DNA from: Mucilaginibacter sp. UR6-11
GTDB taxonomy: Bacteria; Bacteroidota; Bacteroidia; Sphingobacteriales; Sphingobacteriaceae
Direction: 5' to 3'
Assembly (NCBI RefSeq): GCF_020880695.1
Contig: NZ_JAJIWO010000003.1
Span: 310,001 to 374,000, forward strand
Length of the DNA: 64,000 bases
Shown: positions 37,816-48,072 of the stretch, one piece after another
How positions within the stretch are numbered: position 1 is the stretch's first letter
How the letters are laid out: every line of letters starts with the position of its first letter
Program-made: the position numbers and the translations under genes
Notes under the pieces: generated by a model
What the model saw: the letters and a program-made list of their open reading frames with translations, nothing else
Told to the model about the DNA's origin: nothing
The model's database searches: none

Positions 37816-39345
37816 TTATTTCTGATTAAAATCCCAGATCTTCATATTCTTTATCACCGCTTTTCCTTCGGCAAATACCGACAGGTTGGTGGCATTAATA
37901 TCCGGATAGATCATGGTCGAGATCACTTTTTCTCCCCCGTTGCCAAATACTTCTAACGACGAGTTATCAACCAATACTTGTATTTTGACCACGCCATTTA
38001 TTGCCTTTAGCGGTGCCCTCTGTTCCAGGTTTCTTCGTGACTTATTCCCCATCTCTGATATAGTGCAATCTATAAATAACTGCCCGTGCTCCGCATCATA
38101 GCCAACCGTTACGTTTTTGGTAATGTCGGGATTCTCGACAATATTAAAACCAACTTTTTTGGCCTTATCCACCGCAAACTCGGCTTCTATCCAGTAAGAG
38201 TTGCCGGCAAACGGACGTTCTTTACTCAGGTTTATGCGGGTATCATTTATCGGCATATTCTTTTTTAGCAGCGCTTTCTCCGTTGAATATTTAGCCAGTG
38301 ATTTAGTAACAAAGGACGAAGGCTCCTGTACCAACCGTAACCCTTCTTCAGTGGTTTTTAAAGACAGGTCATGCGGAATAGACATCTGGCCCTTCCATGG
38401 ATAAGTTTCGCGGCGGCCGTCCTGCATCCATCCCAATAATACTTTTTTGTTTTGCGGTGCATCACGCCAGGCAATGGCAGCGTAAAAAGCATCGCCATAA
38501 TCAACAGGTAATACTTTAGTTCCGTTATTATCGTCTTTAAACGTCTCGCCGTCAAAATCGCCTACAAAATATTGGATCAACGGACCGTGGTCACCGCCTG
38601 ATGATACCAGCATCACCCATTTAATGTTCTTCGGATCATTATCAACCACCAAAGGCAACAGCGACGGGCATTCCCAGCCATTACGGGTATAACCGGCCGG
38701 GCCAAAGTCGCTTAGCCTGGTCCACTCCTTCAGGTTCTTTGAACCGTAAATCCTTACCATATGCTCATTAACCATTGACACGGTCATGATCCATTGTTTG
38801 GCAGGCTCATACCAAAAAACGTTGGGATCTCTAAAATCACTTTTATTAAGATCAATAACCGGGTTATGACTGTATTGGGTATAACTTAAACCATTGTTAT
38901 TACTGTAAGCGATAAACTGTGATTCTTTATGTTGTTTTGGCTGATCGGCGGTAAAAATGGCTATAATCGGCGGCTTGCCGTTTATGCCGAATCCGCTGGT
39001 ATTATTTTTGTCGACCACTGCTGATCCTGAATAGATCCAGGTAGTGGTGTCCTTGGTAACAATTTCAGGAATAGCAACAGGCAGGTGCCTCCATTGGATC
39101 ATATCCTTACTGGTGGCATGTCCCCAGCTCATGTGTCCCCATTTATTTTCAAAAGGGTTATGCTGATAATACAATTGAAACTCACCATTTAAAAACAGCA
39201 GGCCATTGGGGTCGTTGGTCCAGTTTTTTTCGGGAGTAAAATGATATTTAGGTCTCCATTGGGGGGTGGGCACCTCTTTTTTCTGACTTAATACTTTAAT
39301 TGCGGGCAATAAAAGTATAAGGAGGATCAATTTCTTACGCAACAT
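37816..39345 (-). CDS. GH32 family fructan hydrolase (levanase/inulinase type)
   Basis: A 509-residue secreted enzyme. The five-bladed propeller carries the nucleophile D45 in WTNDPNG, the stabiliser D173 in FRDPNVF and the acid/base E225 in WECPSL. A C-terminal beta sandwich follows from about residue 360. All GH32 residues are present, so it should hydrolyse beta-fructosides such as levan, inulin or sucrose. The signal peptide is present (LILLILLLPAIKVLSQ). It has its own upstream gap; a terminator separates it from the GH2 gene. Confidence 0.93.
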   Translation of the reverse strand: MLRKKLILLILLLPAIKVLSQKKEVPTPQWRPKYHFTPEKNWTNDPNGLLFLNGEFQLYYQHNPFENKWGHMSWGHATSKDMIQWRHLPVAIPEIVTKDTTTWIYSGSAVVDKNNTSGFGINGKPPIIAIFTADQPKQHKESQFIAYSNNNGLSYTQYSHNPVIDLNKSDFRDPNVFWYEPAKQWIMTVSMVNEHMVRIYGSKNLKEWTRLSDFGPAGYTRNGWECPSLLPLVVDNDPKNIKWVMLVSSGGDHGPLIQYFVGDFDGETFKDDNNGTKVLPVDYGDAFYAAIAWRDAPQNKKVLLGWMQDGRRETYPWKGQMSIPHDLSLKTTEEGLRLVQEPSSFVTKSLAKYSTEKALLKKNMPINDTRINLSKERPFAGNSYWIEAEFAVDKAKKVGFNIVENPDITKNVTVGYDAEHGQLFIDCTISEMGNKSRRNLEQRAPLKAINGVVKIQVLVDNSSLEVFGNGGEKVISTMIYPDINATNLSVFAEGKAVIKNMKIWDFNQK

Positions 39346-39440
39346 AGTATAGCTAAAAAATATTAAAGGTTATAGCCGGATGCATTGGTCACACGTTCGG
39401 CTTCTAAAGATAGTATATTGAAATTTAATTACGAAGTCAT

Positions 39441-39472
39441 AAAAAGCAAAAAGGCAGCCCATTGACTGCCTT
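39441..39472 (-). terminator. Terminator after the GH2 gene
   Basis: On the minus strand AAGGCAG (39472-39466) pairs with CTGCCTT (39457-39451), followed by a T-rich run toward 39441. It lies 42 nt past the GH2 stop and separates GH2 from GH32. Confidence 0.75.
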
Positions 39473-39513
39473 CCTGTTTTAGCTTGTAATTAAATCTGTA
39501 TAGACAGACCTGT

Positions 39514-42500
39514 TTATTTTTTCTTTTTAGCCAGCTCTATCTGATAACTAAACGTTGTTGCATTTGCATACACCTTGTAAGGTTCTAACGGGCGCGGGCC
39601 GCAGCCGTTTGAGCCTACACCTAAAGTTTTATGGCTGATGCACAATACGGTGCCTTTGCTTTTTGGCAAGTCAACTTTGTATTCCACATTTTCCATTTCC
39701 TCGTCGCTGTATGGCAGCGCAGCAACCTGCATTACCGAGTCGACCTGTTTAATATTTACACCCCAGCCGTTAGCTGCGGTTACATTTGCCCAGCGTACAT
39801 CTTCATGGTTTCCCTGTTCCATGGGTTTTTCGTAGCCGGTCATCTGTTTAACTACGCTGCTGCCAAAGTGACCCACATTAAACCCGCTTTTGCGGTCGCC
39901 GTAGTTTTCCATCGGGCCGCGGCCCAGGTAATCAAACTGATCAAGTTCCTTATTCAGGAACATACGTACACCAATACGGGCCAGCACCAGTTTAGGATCG
40001 CTAAAGTCAACACTGTTTTCAGCTTTGATCTCGCCTTTGCCATTTATGGTATAAACCACTTTATGATGTACCACAAAGTTTTCTTTACCCGTACCGGTTA
40101 AGGTGGCACTTATTTGTACCACATTTGGCGCGAGCTGCGTGCCCTTAACATTGCTGGCTACCCAGCTAATTTCTTTAAGACCCTTGTCAACCCAATCTGT
40201 ATAGGCCCACATGTCATCTTTTTGGTGTGGCGCGCGCCATAAGTGCAACATCGGTCCGCCGTCATTTCTCAAAATGTTTTCGCCGTCTTTTTCAAGCCGG
40301 GTGAAAGTTCCTTTTTCTTTATTAAACTCTACGCTAAAATCAGCGCCTTTAACTTTAATATCGCTTTTTGAGTCGTTTAAGGTTAAGTTACCGCCTTGCG
40401 ATTTATTGGCAATAGCAGGCACCGGCGTACCCAGTTCAAACTGCTGTTCGGCAACTTCAAAGCCGCGTTTGGCCCAAAGCTTATCCCTGCCTAACTGGAA
40501 TGAGATCCGTACAAAATACTCGGCGCCGGGTTTAGCCTTAATTATATAAGGCAACTTAATATCTTTTTGCTGGCCCGGATTGATTGAACCAACCGCAATA
40601 TTACCGGATGATATCGTTGTGCCGTTTTCGCTCAGCTCCCATTTGGCATCAAATCCGTTTAGGTTGATAAACTGGTAGCGGTTTTTAATGGTGAATAATT
40701 TCTTATTCAGATCCCTGGCATTAATCGTGATCCATTGGTAGGCATGCTTAAGTTCCGGAAAATGCGGCTTGGGCGACCGGTCAGAAAACACAACGCCTTT
40801 ATGAATAAAGTAATGGTCATTTGGATATTCGCCGAAACCACCGCCGTAGGCAATTATTTTATGGTCGGGGTTCCGGTTGTTGTATAAACCCTGATCCTGC
40901 CATTCCCAGATAGCGCCCCCCAGTAATGACGGGTATTTATCAAACAAATCATTATAAAGATCAACTGAGCCCATAGAATTGAACATAGCGTGCGCATATT
41001 CGCATAAATAAAACGGCTTTGTTAAGGTGGCATCAGTGGCATTATGTTCAACGCCTGCTATGCCGGTATACATCTGGCTGTCAATATCTGCAGGGTTTTT
41101 ATCATTGCCTATGCCGAAGCCCTCGTAGTGGGTTGGCCTGTCATCGATAGCTTTAATGGCTTTTAACGCGGCCCTGAAATTGGTACCGCCCCGGCCACAC
41201 TCATTACCTAACGACCAGATAACCACTGCCGGGTGATTTTTAAAATTCTCGACATTAGCTACGTTGCGCTCAATAATAGCCGCTTTTATGGTAGGCTCCT
41301 CGTTGAACTGATTTTGTTGCGCATGACACTCTACATTAGCCTCGGCAACTAAGTAGATCCCGTACTCATCACACAACTCATACCATCTCGGGTCGTCCGA
41401 ATAATGGCAGGTACGCACGTGGTTACTGTTGGTTTGTTTGATCAGAACGATATCTTTAATCATCTGCTCTTCGGTAACAGCATGACCGTCATCGGGCCAG
41501 TTTTCATGGCGGTTAACCCCTTTTAGTTTAATGGGTACACCGTTAACCAAAAACAACCTGCCTTTGATTTCGATTTCCCGAAAACCGGTACGGGCTGATA
41601 AAGTCTCGATGGTATTACCACCATTATTCAGGGTGATTACTGTGGTATAAAGCTTGGGCGTCTCGGCGGTCCATTTTTGTGGATTGGTTACATGGAACCC
41701 GGTTTTAACCGTCACTTCTTCCCCGGGTTGTAATGCAGGCACGTTTGCTTTAGCTACACCTCCGGGTACTTTAACAGTACCGTTATAAAGCGTAACTTCT
41801 ATCTGGCGGGCCGGTACAGCAACATTGCTATAATTTTTTACCTTGGTTGATACGTTCAGATCAGCGTCGCGGTATTTATTATCCAGATTGGTTTTAATAA
41901 AGAAATCGCGGATATGTTCCTGCGGGGCGCTCCATAATGTAACGTTCCTGAAAATGCCGCTTAAGCGCCACATATCCTGGTTCTCCAAATAACTTCCGGA
42001 TGTGAAGCGGTAAACTTCAACCGCCAACATGTTTTTACCCGGATGCACATATTTGGTCAGGTCAAACTCGGCGGCGTTACGGCTGTTTACGCTGTAACCA
42101 ACTTTTTTGCCGTTAACCCAAATAAAGAAACCGGCATCAACCCCATCAAAAGTGATGAATATGCGGCGACCGTTCCAGTTGGCCGGTACCTCAAAATCGC
42201 GGCGGTAGCTGCCTACAGGATTACGTTCATGAAAGGTTGTGTATTTTTTGTTTTTAGGTTCGGTCATTACCCGCGGGAAATCGCTCTGGAAAATCAGCGT
42301 AAAGTTGCTGTAATCGGGCGTTCCGTAACCTTGCACCTGGAAAGATGAAGGCACCCTGATATCTTTCCATTTTGAAACATCGTAAGTGGATTTATAAAAA
42401 TTAACCGGGCGTTTCTGCGGCCAGTCAACCCAGTTAAACTTCCACATACCATTCAGGCTAATGGCTAATGACGATGCGCGGCGGTTAGCTTTTAATGCTT

Positions 42501-42714
42501 CGGCCAGATTACCATACGGCATCAGCGTAGCGTGATTAAGCTCTTTGTTTATGCCGATATTTTCGGGATCCTCAATTTCTTTGGGGACAGTAGCGGTATC
42601 GGTTTTTGAAAAGTTGCTGCCGGGAGGCGCATCCTGGCCAAAACTTATTTTATGGCTGCAAGCAAGCACCAGCAACAACATAACAATCTCTTTTTTAAAT
42701 AAGACTTTGTTCAT
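39514..42714 (-). CDS. GH2 family beta-galactosidase (LacZ-type)
   Basis: A 1066-residue secreted GH2 enzyme, the length of LacZ. It has the N-terminal jelly roll (WKFNWVDWPQKRPVNFY), immunoglobulin-like domains, the GH2 barrel and the C-terminal beta-galactosidase small-chain domain. The acid/base is E505 in LGNECGRGG and the nucleophile is E572 in FYLCEYAHAM. The N-terminal signal includes a Cys (VLACSHK), so it may be a lipoprotein. Activity is likely beta-galactosidase, though related GH2 enzymes act on other beta-glycans. It follows SusD but is separated from it by a strong terminator, so its promoter lies in 42715-42899. Confidence 0.92.
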   Translation of the reverse strand: MNKVLFKKEIVMLLLVLACSHKISFGQDAPPGSNFSKTDTATVPKEIEDPENIGINKELNHATLMPYGNLAEALKANRRASSLAISLNGMWKFNWVDWPQKRPVNFYKSTYDVSKWKDIRVPSSFQVQGYGTPDYSNFTLIFQSDFPRVMTEPKNKKYTTFHERNPVGSYRRDFEVPANWNGRRIFITFDGVDAGFFIWVNGKKVGYSVNSRNAAEFDLTKYVHPGKNMLAVEVYRFTSGSYLENQDMWRLSGIFRNVTLWSAPQEHIRDFFIKTNLDNKYRDADLNVSTKVKNYSNVAVPARQIEVTLYNGTVKVPGGVAKANVPALQPGEEVTVKTGFHVTNPQKWTAETPKLYTTVITLNNGGNTIETLSARTGFREIEIKGRLFLVNGVPIKLKGVNRHENWPDDGHAVTEEQMIKDIVLIKQTNSNHVRTCHYSDDPRWYELCDEYGIYLVAEANVECHAQQNQFNEEPTIKAAIIERNVANVENFKNHPAVVIWSLGNECGRGGTNFRAALKAIKAIDDRPTHYEGFGIGNDKNPADIDSQMYTGIAGVEHNATDATLTKPFYLCEYAHAMFNSMGSVDLYNDLFDKYPSLLGGAIWEWQDQGLYNNRNPDHKIIAYGGGFGEYPNDHYFIHKGVVFSDRSPKPHFPELKHAYQWITINARDLNKKLFTIKNRYQFINLNGFDAKWELSENGTTISSGNIAVGSINPGQQKDIKLPYIIKAKPGAEYFVRISFQLGRDKLWAKRGFEVAEQQFELGTPVPAIANKSQGGNLTLNDSKSDIKVKGADFSVEFNKEKGTFTRLEKDGENILRNDGGPMLHLWRAPHQKDDMWAYTDWVDKGLKEISWVASNVKGTQLAPNVVQISATLTGTGKENFVVHHKVVYTINGKGEIKAENSVDFSDPKLVLARIGVRMFLNKELDQFDYLGRGPMENYGDRKSGFNVGHFGSSVVKQMTGYEKPMEQGNHEDVRWANVTAANGWGVNIKQVDSVMQVAALPYSDEEMENVEYKVDLPKSKGTVLCISHKTLGVGSNGCGPRPLEPYKVYANATTFSYQIELAKKKK

Positions 42715-42899
42715 GATTATGTATGATAGTTAATTTTTTGGGTGTGTAACGCGACGGTATTTTTATAGAAATGACAGTTTTTATAAACTCATTGGTATCT
42801 GCGTTAAAAGTATATTTTTTTTGGCGATTTATTTATTGTTTTCTACGTAATCGTTACCGGAAACCGTATCAAGGCGTTCATTCTGTAAATCCAAAAACA

Positions 42900-42927
42900 A
42901 AAGCGCCCCGGTTAACCGGGGCGCTTT
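42900..42927 (-). terminator. Strong palindromic terminator after susD
   Basis: A perfect 28-nt palindrome, AAAGCGCCCCGGTTAACCGGGGCGCTTT read on either strand. On the minus strand it is followed by TTGTTTTTGG. It ends the susC-susD transcript 20 nt past the susD stop. Confidence 0.88.
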
Positions 42928-42947
42928 GCAGGCTGTTCTAATTATTT

Positions 42948-44648
42948 TTAATTCCATCCAGGATTTTGCGGAAGCAAGGCCGGATCTGTTTGTATACTTT
43001 CTGTAGGTATAGGCCACAGATAGTGTTTGGCCGGATTAAACAGCCTTACCACCAATTTTAAATAAGCCGTATTGCCGGCAGCATACTTAGCGCCGCGTAC
43101 TTCGTTACCAGTCGGATGATTCATCACCACTTCAGCAATTTTCCAGCGTTTGATATCGTCATAGCGCAGTGATTCAAAAGCCAGTTCACAGCGCCGTTCG
43201 TTTCTAACCTGGTCAATCATGGTCACTGTTGTGTTACCCGGATAGTTTAACGCCAACGGGTTAGTGAAGCCTGCCCGGGTGCGCAATGGTTTGATGGTTT
43301 GATCCCACACAGCCGAAGTCATTTGGCCCAGCATCGCTTTTGATTCTGCTTCCATTAACAACACATCGGCCCAGCGTATAATAATCAGGTTTTCACCATA
43401 ATTAAAAGTGCCGTTAGGTGCTGTCGGGTCAAAATATTTACGCCAGTAATATCCTGAAGTTGTGCCGCCGGGTCCGGCCTCATTCTTTTTATTGGTAGCG
43501 TCAGGTGCGGTGCCCGGTTTGATATAAATAGTTTGAGTTGCACCTAAATTATTTACCCATTGATATTTATCATAAACCAAGGTATAACCCAAACGCGGAT
43601 CGCGGTTAACATACGGGTTATTATCTTCGTCATAACCAGACCCGGCTTCAAATATGCCCTTACCATCCAGTGTCAGGAAGCTTTCGGCAAGATCCTGGGT
43701 TGGAACCAGATTGCTGTTGGTGGCCGCTGTTGCACCCGGGCCGGTATAAAACGGACCAAAATCGGACCAATCGCTCCAGGTACGGTTAGGTTGCTGATAG
43801 CCCAGATCGGCTATAACTTCTGCATTATATTTATTATTGGCAGAAAAGATATCCGGAAAATTAGGTAATAGAGAGTAAGTACCATTTACTGCCTGGTTGT
43901 TCATTAAATCCTCGCAAACTGCGGCGCATTCCGCCCAACGATTATTATATAATAACACTCTTGCTTTCATGGCTAAAGCCGCGCCTCGGGTTATACGTCC
44001 GCGGTCCGTAGCTAATTGGGCGTCGCGGGTAGGTAATACAGCCGCTGCCGAATCCAGTTCATTTAATATGTAGGTAACTACATCGGCCTTAGGTGTTCTT
44101 TTTATTGATTTAGCTTCATCAACGCTCAATGTTTTGGTAACTAAAGGTACATCGCCAAAAAAGTTCGTCAATCTAAAAAGCGCCTGGGCACGCAGATACC
44201 TGGCTTCGCCCTTCATCCTTTTAATCAAGGCGGTACCTAACGATGTGTTTTTATCTACATTTTCTAAAAACACGTTACATGACCTGATATTGGTATAGTA
44301 GCTACCCCACTCATATTTAACGCGGTTTATCCCGGCGTTAAAATTTGCATCATTACCGCTTGATATTTGAGTTGGCGTACCAACATTAACATCTAACGGG
44401 CAAAACGCATTATCAGAGAGTGCCTCATTATAAAAATAAGCCTGTGAAGGCGAGCTTGAGCCTGACTGGCCCCCGCTTATCTGCTGGGCATAGCAGGTAG
44501 CCAGCGCATTAAATGCATTAGCATTTACCGTCCAGAAGTTTGCATCGGTGTAAACGTCGATCCGTTGCAGGTCGATCTTTTTACAGCCGGCCATTGCCGC
44601 GGCCAGCAATATGATGAAACTTGTTTTATTTAAAAGTCTTAAACGCAT
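42948..44648 (-). CDS. SusD/RagB family nutrient-binding outer-membrane lipoprotein
   Basis: A 566-residue surface lipoprotein. The lipid-attachment Cys is residue 22 (AAAMAGC). It has the TPR-like helical SusD fold, with typical segments FNALATCYAQ, RMKGEARYLRAQALFRLTNFFGDVPLV, RGAALAMKARVLLYNNRWAECAAV and the C-terminal RNERRCELAFESLRYDDIKRW and YLWPIPTESIQTDPALLPQNPGW motifs. It binds glycan at the cell surface as lid of the SusC transporter encoded 18 nt upstream. The length is normal and no break is visible. Confidence 0.95.
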   Translation of the reverse strand: MRLRLLNKTSFIILLAAAMAGCKKIDLQRIDVYTDANFWTVNANAFNALATCYAQQISGGQSGSSSPSQAYFYNEALSDNAFCPLDVNVGTPTQISSGNDANFNAGINRVKYEWGSYYTNIRSCNVFLENVDKNTSLGTALIKRMKGEARYLRAQALFRLTNFFGDVPLVTKTLSVDEAKSIKRTPKADVVTYILNELDSAAAVLPTRDAQLATDRGRITRGAALAMKARVLLYNNRWAECAAVCEDLMNNQAVNGTYSLLPNFPDIFSANNKYNAEVIADLGYQQPNRTWSDWSDFGPFYTGPGATAATNSNLVPTQDLAESFLTLDGKGIFEAGSGYDEDNNPYVNRDPRLGYTLVYDKYQWVNNLGATQTIYIKPGTAPDATNKKNEAGPGGTTSGYYWRKYFDPTAPNGTFNYGENLIIIRWADVLLMEAESKAMLGQMTSAVWDQTIKPLRTRAGFTNPLALNYPGNTTVTMIDQVRNERRCELAFESLRYDDIKRWKIAEVVMNHPTGNEVRGAKYAAGNTAYLKLVVRLFNPAKHYLWPIPTESIQTDPALLPQNPGWN

Positions 44649-44666
44649 AATAAGTTAATTTAATTG

Positions 44667-47600
44667 TTAAAAAGTTAAGTCTAAACCAACACCGTAAAAG
44701 ACAGGTGTAGGATAGCCGCGCGGGCTGTTGGCACCTACGGTATTATCCAGGTTGTTACCAAACTCTGTTCCTTCAGGATCGGTAAATTTCAACGGGGATA
44801 ACGTAAATACGTTTTGAGCCGTAAAGTATACCCGTGCTCTTTGGATACTTACTTTAGATAACATAGCCGTTGGGAAAGAATACCCTACCTGTATGTTTTT
44901 AAGCCTTGCATATGCAGCGTTAAACAAATACATGTCAGACCCGGTGCGGAAGTTATTGTTATTGGCAACCGTTCCGTTCTCTGCTAAACGCGGATATTTT
45001 GCACCGGTATTTTGTGGTGTCCAGAAATCGCTTGAACTGTCATAAACCGTACCACCATAATTGCTAAAGTGATATGGCTCAATTAACTCACCCCTTATTA
45101 ATGCATCTCTTTTAAGTACACCTTGTATAAATATGGTTGCATCAAAATGTTTATAGGTAACATTATAGTTAAAACCAAACGTGTAATGAGGGAACGGATC
45201 GCCCAGGATAAATTTATCATTGGCATCAATTACACCATTACCGTCCCTGTCCACAAATTTCCAGTCGCCCGGAGCCAGTTCAGAGGTAGTGTAATTTGCA
45301 AAGTGCGGATACGTTGCCACCTCGGCCTGTGTCTGATATAAACCATTGGTTTTATATCCCTGGTAAACAGTTATAGGGTAGCCGACTTTTCTAACAAACT
45401 CAAATTCTTCACGTTGAAATACGTTCTGTGTTTGTCCGTAACTGTACGCCAGCAATTTGCTCTTCGCGTCAGAAATACTGAACGTAAGGCTATGGCTAAA
45501 CAGATCGCCACGTATGTTGTAGCCTATTTTAACCTCCCAACCCCTGTCCTGCACTTTTGATACGTTATACGTTGGAAAGCTTGACCCAAACAGCGTAGGC
45601 ACATCCTGTCTCGGCGCTAATATATCGCTGGTTACTTTGTTAAAATAATCAGCACCAATAGTTAGCTTGCCGTTCAGGAACGTTCCATCGGCACCGATAT
45701 CAAGCGTGGCAGCCTTTTCCCAGGTAATGTCAGGGTTAGCAAGGTTAAGTGTTGCTCCCGCCGTCGCCTGGTTGTTAAAGGCATACACGTTGCCGTTAAT
45801 ATTATAACTGTTTACATATTGATACGGGTTAACGCTTTGGTTACCAAGTATACCATAGTTAGCCCTTACCCGGATATCGCCGACTTTTTGCCTGAAGTCG
45901 CTCATAAAAGCTTCTTCTGTTAAACGCCACGAACCACCTATTGACGGGAAATATCCCCAGCGTTTGTTTTTAGGGAAGTTCGATGATTCGTCAGCCCTGA
46001 TGGTCGCATCCAGGAAATACTTGTTTGCGTATGAGTAAGATCCACGTGCAAACACTGAGTTCAAACTGGTTTCGGTAGTGTTGGTAAGCGAGTTAAATGA
46101 ACCGCCGCCTGAAAGATTCACCCCCGGATCAACCAGCGTACCGGTAGTGGGTACGCCCAGTAAAGAATCGGTTAATGATTTACGGATACCGTTTGATTGC
46201 GATAGGTACGACTCATTGGCCACACCCAGCAAGATGTTGATATCATGCTTGCCGGTTGTTTTGGTATACTCGGCAATCAGGTTGGTATTTGTGGTAAGTG
46301 ATTTGGCATCGTAGTTAGCCACCTGCCGGTCAGAATTCGACTCGCCGGTTGGGTAATATTTCAAATCAACATCCCTTTGCAATTGTGAATTTGATTTTAC
46401 AGTACCGCCAAATACAGCCCTGACCTTGAATGATGGTGTAATGTTATATCCAACCGTAAAGCTGCCGTTTATCTCATCATTATTGGTGTACCTGAAACCA
46501 CCGTTACGCAACAGATCTAACGGGTTATTAGTAACAAACCCGGTGATGTAGCGGCCCTGCGCATCCTGAAAACTATCTGTCAGCGGTGCGCGGAAAGTAT
46601 CGCCTATTACATCATTATAAGGTTCATTATATTGGATCTTGGCATAAGTTAAGTTCCAGGCAGTATTAAATTTACCCAAAGTGGCCGTTTCATTTAAACG
46701 GAAGTTAAATCTTCTTAAACCATAAGTCCCGTTAATAAGGCTTGGCTCAAGGTAACTGCGCTGGTCAAAATAACCAAATGACATCAAATAAGTATTGGTG
46801 GCCGACCCGCCGCTTATACTTAAGTTTTGATTGGTTTGCGGCGCGTTATGCATAATAGTTTCCAAGCGCCAGTTGCCATTACCTGCCGCTTTAATGGCAT
46901 CAATTTGCGCCTGGGTATACTGCGGCGGTTTACCAGAGTTAGCCAGCGACATATTTTTATCCTCAGCATTCACCCAGGCATCAACCGGATGGAAAGTAAA
47001 CTTAGGCACCTGCGTACCGTAAATACCGCTGTAAGTTATGGTTGGCTTAGCGTTAAGCTTTCCTTTTTTGGTAGTAACCAATATTACGCCGTTGGCCGAT
47101 CGCGAACCATAAATGGCCGCAGATCCAGCATCTTTCAATACGGAAATATTATCAATATCGCTTGGATTAAGCGTATTAATATCGCCGCCGATGATACCAT
47201 CTATAACCACCAGCGGATCATTATTACCGGTAGTTCCTGTTCCGCGGATGTTGATATTGAATGAACCGCCATTTGGCGCCCACCCCTTTTGCTGGATAAT
47301 TAAATTTGGCGATTCGCCCTGCAATGCCTGTACGGTGCCGGTAACCGGGCGGCCCTCAACGGCTTTATCCCCGGATACCCGGTCGACAGCGCCGGTTAAC
47401 GAGATCTTTTTGGCGGTGCCGTAACCTATTACCACCACTTCGGTGAGGGCTTTGTTTTGCGCTTTTAGTTTAACATCGATAGCTGTTTTATTCTCAACTG
47501 CTACTTCTACGGGCTCATAACCCAGGTAAGTGAAAACAAGCGTCGCGGTTCCTTCGGCGCTGATAGCGTAGTTACCATCGGCATCAGTAGCTACCCCCTC

Positions 47601-47831
47601 GCCCGATCCTTTAATTTTTACGGATACCCCGATTAAAGATTCGCCGGTGGCAGCATCGGTAACCTTTCCTTTAATAGTGATAGGTGCAACGCTTGTAAAA
47701 GCCGCCGGTCTTATTTTTAAAGCCGCTTTTGGTGTAGCGGCAAAGCTTAAACCTGTTATAAGCAACAGGGCAATAACACCCAGGTACCGCGGTCTTCTGC
47801 CTGGTATTTTTCTTATTAAATTTTGTTTCAT
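44667..47831 (-). CDS. SusC/RagA family TonB-dependent outer-membrane transporter
   Basis: A 1054-residue receptor. After a signal sequence (YLGVIALLLITGLSFA), residues about 52-130 form the carboxypeptidase-like regulatory domain (ITIKGKVTDAATGESLIGVSVKIKG), then ALTEVVVIGYGTAKKISLTGAVDRV, the TonB-box/plug start, with DPLVVIDGIIGGDINTLNPSDI typical of SusC plugs. A 22-strand barrel fills the rest. There is no N-terminal STN domain, so it should not signal through an anti-sigma factor. It forms the glycan import pair with SusD and is first in the operon. Confidence 0.95.
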   Translation of the reverse strand: MKQNLIRKIPGRRPRYLGVIALLLITGLSFAATPKAALKIRPAAFTSVAPITIKGKVTDAATGESLIGVSVKIKGSGEGVATDADGNYAISAEGTATLVFTYLGYEPVEVAVENKTAIDVKLKAQNKALTEVVVIGYGTAKKISLTGAVDRVSGDKAVEGRPVTGTVQALQGESPNLIIQQKGWAPNGGSFNINIRGTGTTGNNDPLVVIDGIIGGDINTLNPSDIDNISVLKDAGSAAIYGSRSANGVILVTTKKGKLNAKPTITYSGIYGTQVPKFTFHPVDAWVNAEDKNMSLANSGKPPQYTQAQIDAIKAAGNGNWRLETIMHNAPQTNQNLSISGGSATNTYLMSFGYFDQRSYLEPSLINGTYGLRRFNFRLNETATLGKFNTAWNLTYAKIQYNEPYNDVIGDTFRAPLTDSFQDAQGRYITGFVTNNPLDLLRNGGFRYTNNDEINGSFTVGYNITPSFKVRAVFGGTVKSNSQLQRDVDLKYYPTGESNSDRQVANYDAKSLTTNTNLIAEYTKTTGKHDINILLGVANESYLSQSNGIRKSLTDSLLGVPTTGTLVDPGVNLSGGGSFNSLTNTTETSLNSVFARGSYSYANKYFLDATIRADESSNFPKNKRWGYFPSIGGSWRLTEEAFMSDFRQKVGDIRVRANYGILGNQSVNPYQYVNSYNINGNVYAFNNQATAGATLNLANPDITWEKAATLDIGADGTFLNGKLTIGADYFNKVTSDILAPRQDVPTLFGSSFPTYNVSKVQDRGWEVKIGYNIRGDLFSHSLTFSISDAKSKLLAYSYGQTQNVFQREEFEFVRKVGYPITVYQGYKTNGLYQTQAEVATYPHFANYTTSELAPGDWKFVDRDGNGVIDANDKFILGDPFPHYTFGFNYNVTYKHFDATIFIQGVLKRDALIRGELIEPYHFSNYGGTVYDSSSDFWTPQNTGAKYPRLAENGTVANNNNFRTGSDMYLFNAAYARLKNIQVGYSFPTAMLSKVSIQRARVYFTAQNVFTLSPLKFTDPEGTEFGNNLDNTVGANSPRGYPTPVFYGVGLDLTF

Positions 47832-47946
47832 AATTGGTTTTAATTAAACATAGTAGAATAATAGTGACTTATTTTTAGGATGTTTTTCAAGATTTAATTC
47901 ATTGGCTTTTAGATGTTTGGTTTAAAAAGTAGATGGTTATTTTCAT

Positions 47947-48072
47947 TCAGTTAATTTTCATGGCGGCCTGCTCGTCAGGCAGGGTTAAGCGTAAATGGGT
48001 CCCAAAAGGGCACACTTTGTCCATAAGGGCGGCCCGGTAAGGTGTCCTTAGAAAAATTTTAATAAACAGTTT
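47947..48072 (-). other. Possible short reading frame in a GC-rich islet upstream of susC
   Basis: A 41-codon open stretch on the minus strand, ending with TGA at 47949-47947. Its coding-like part reads FLRTPYRAALMDKVCPFG and then THLRLTLPDEQAAMKIN. An internal ATG at 48024 would give a 25-residue peptide. Base composition is much more GC-rich than the surrounding gap. It could be a gene remnant, a leader peptide ahead of susC, or a repeat element. No ribosome-binding or promoter evidence supports expression. Confidence 0.3.
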
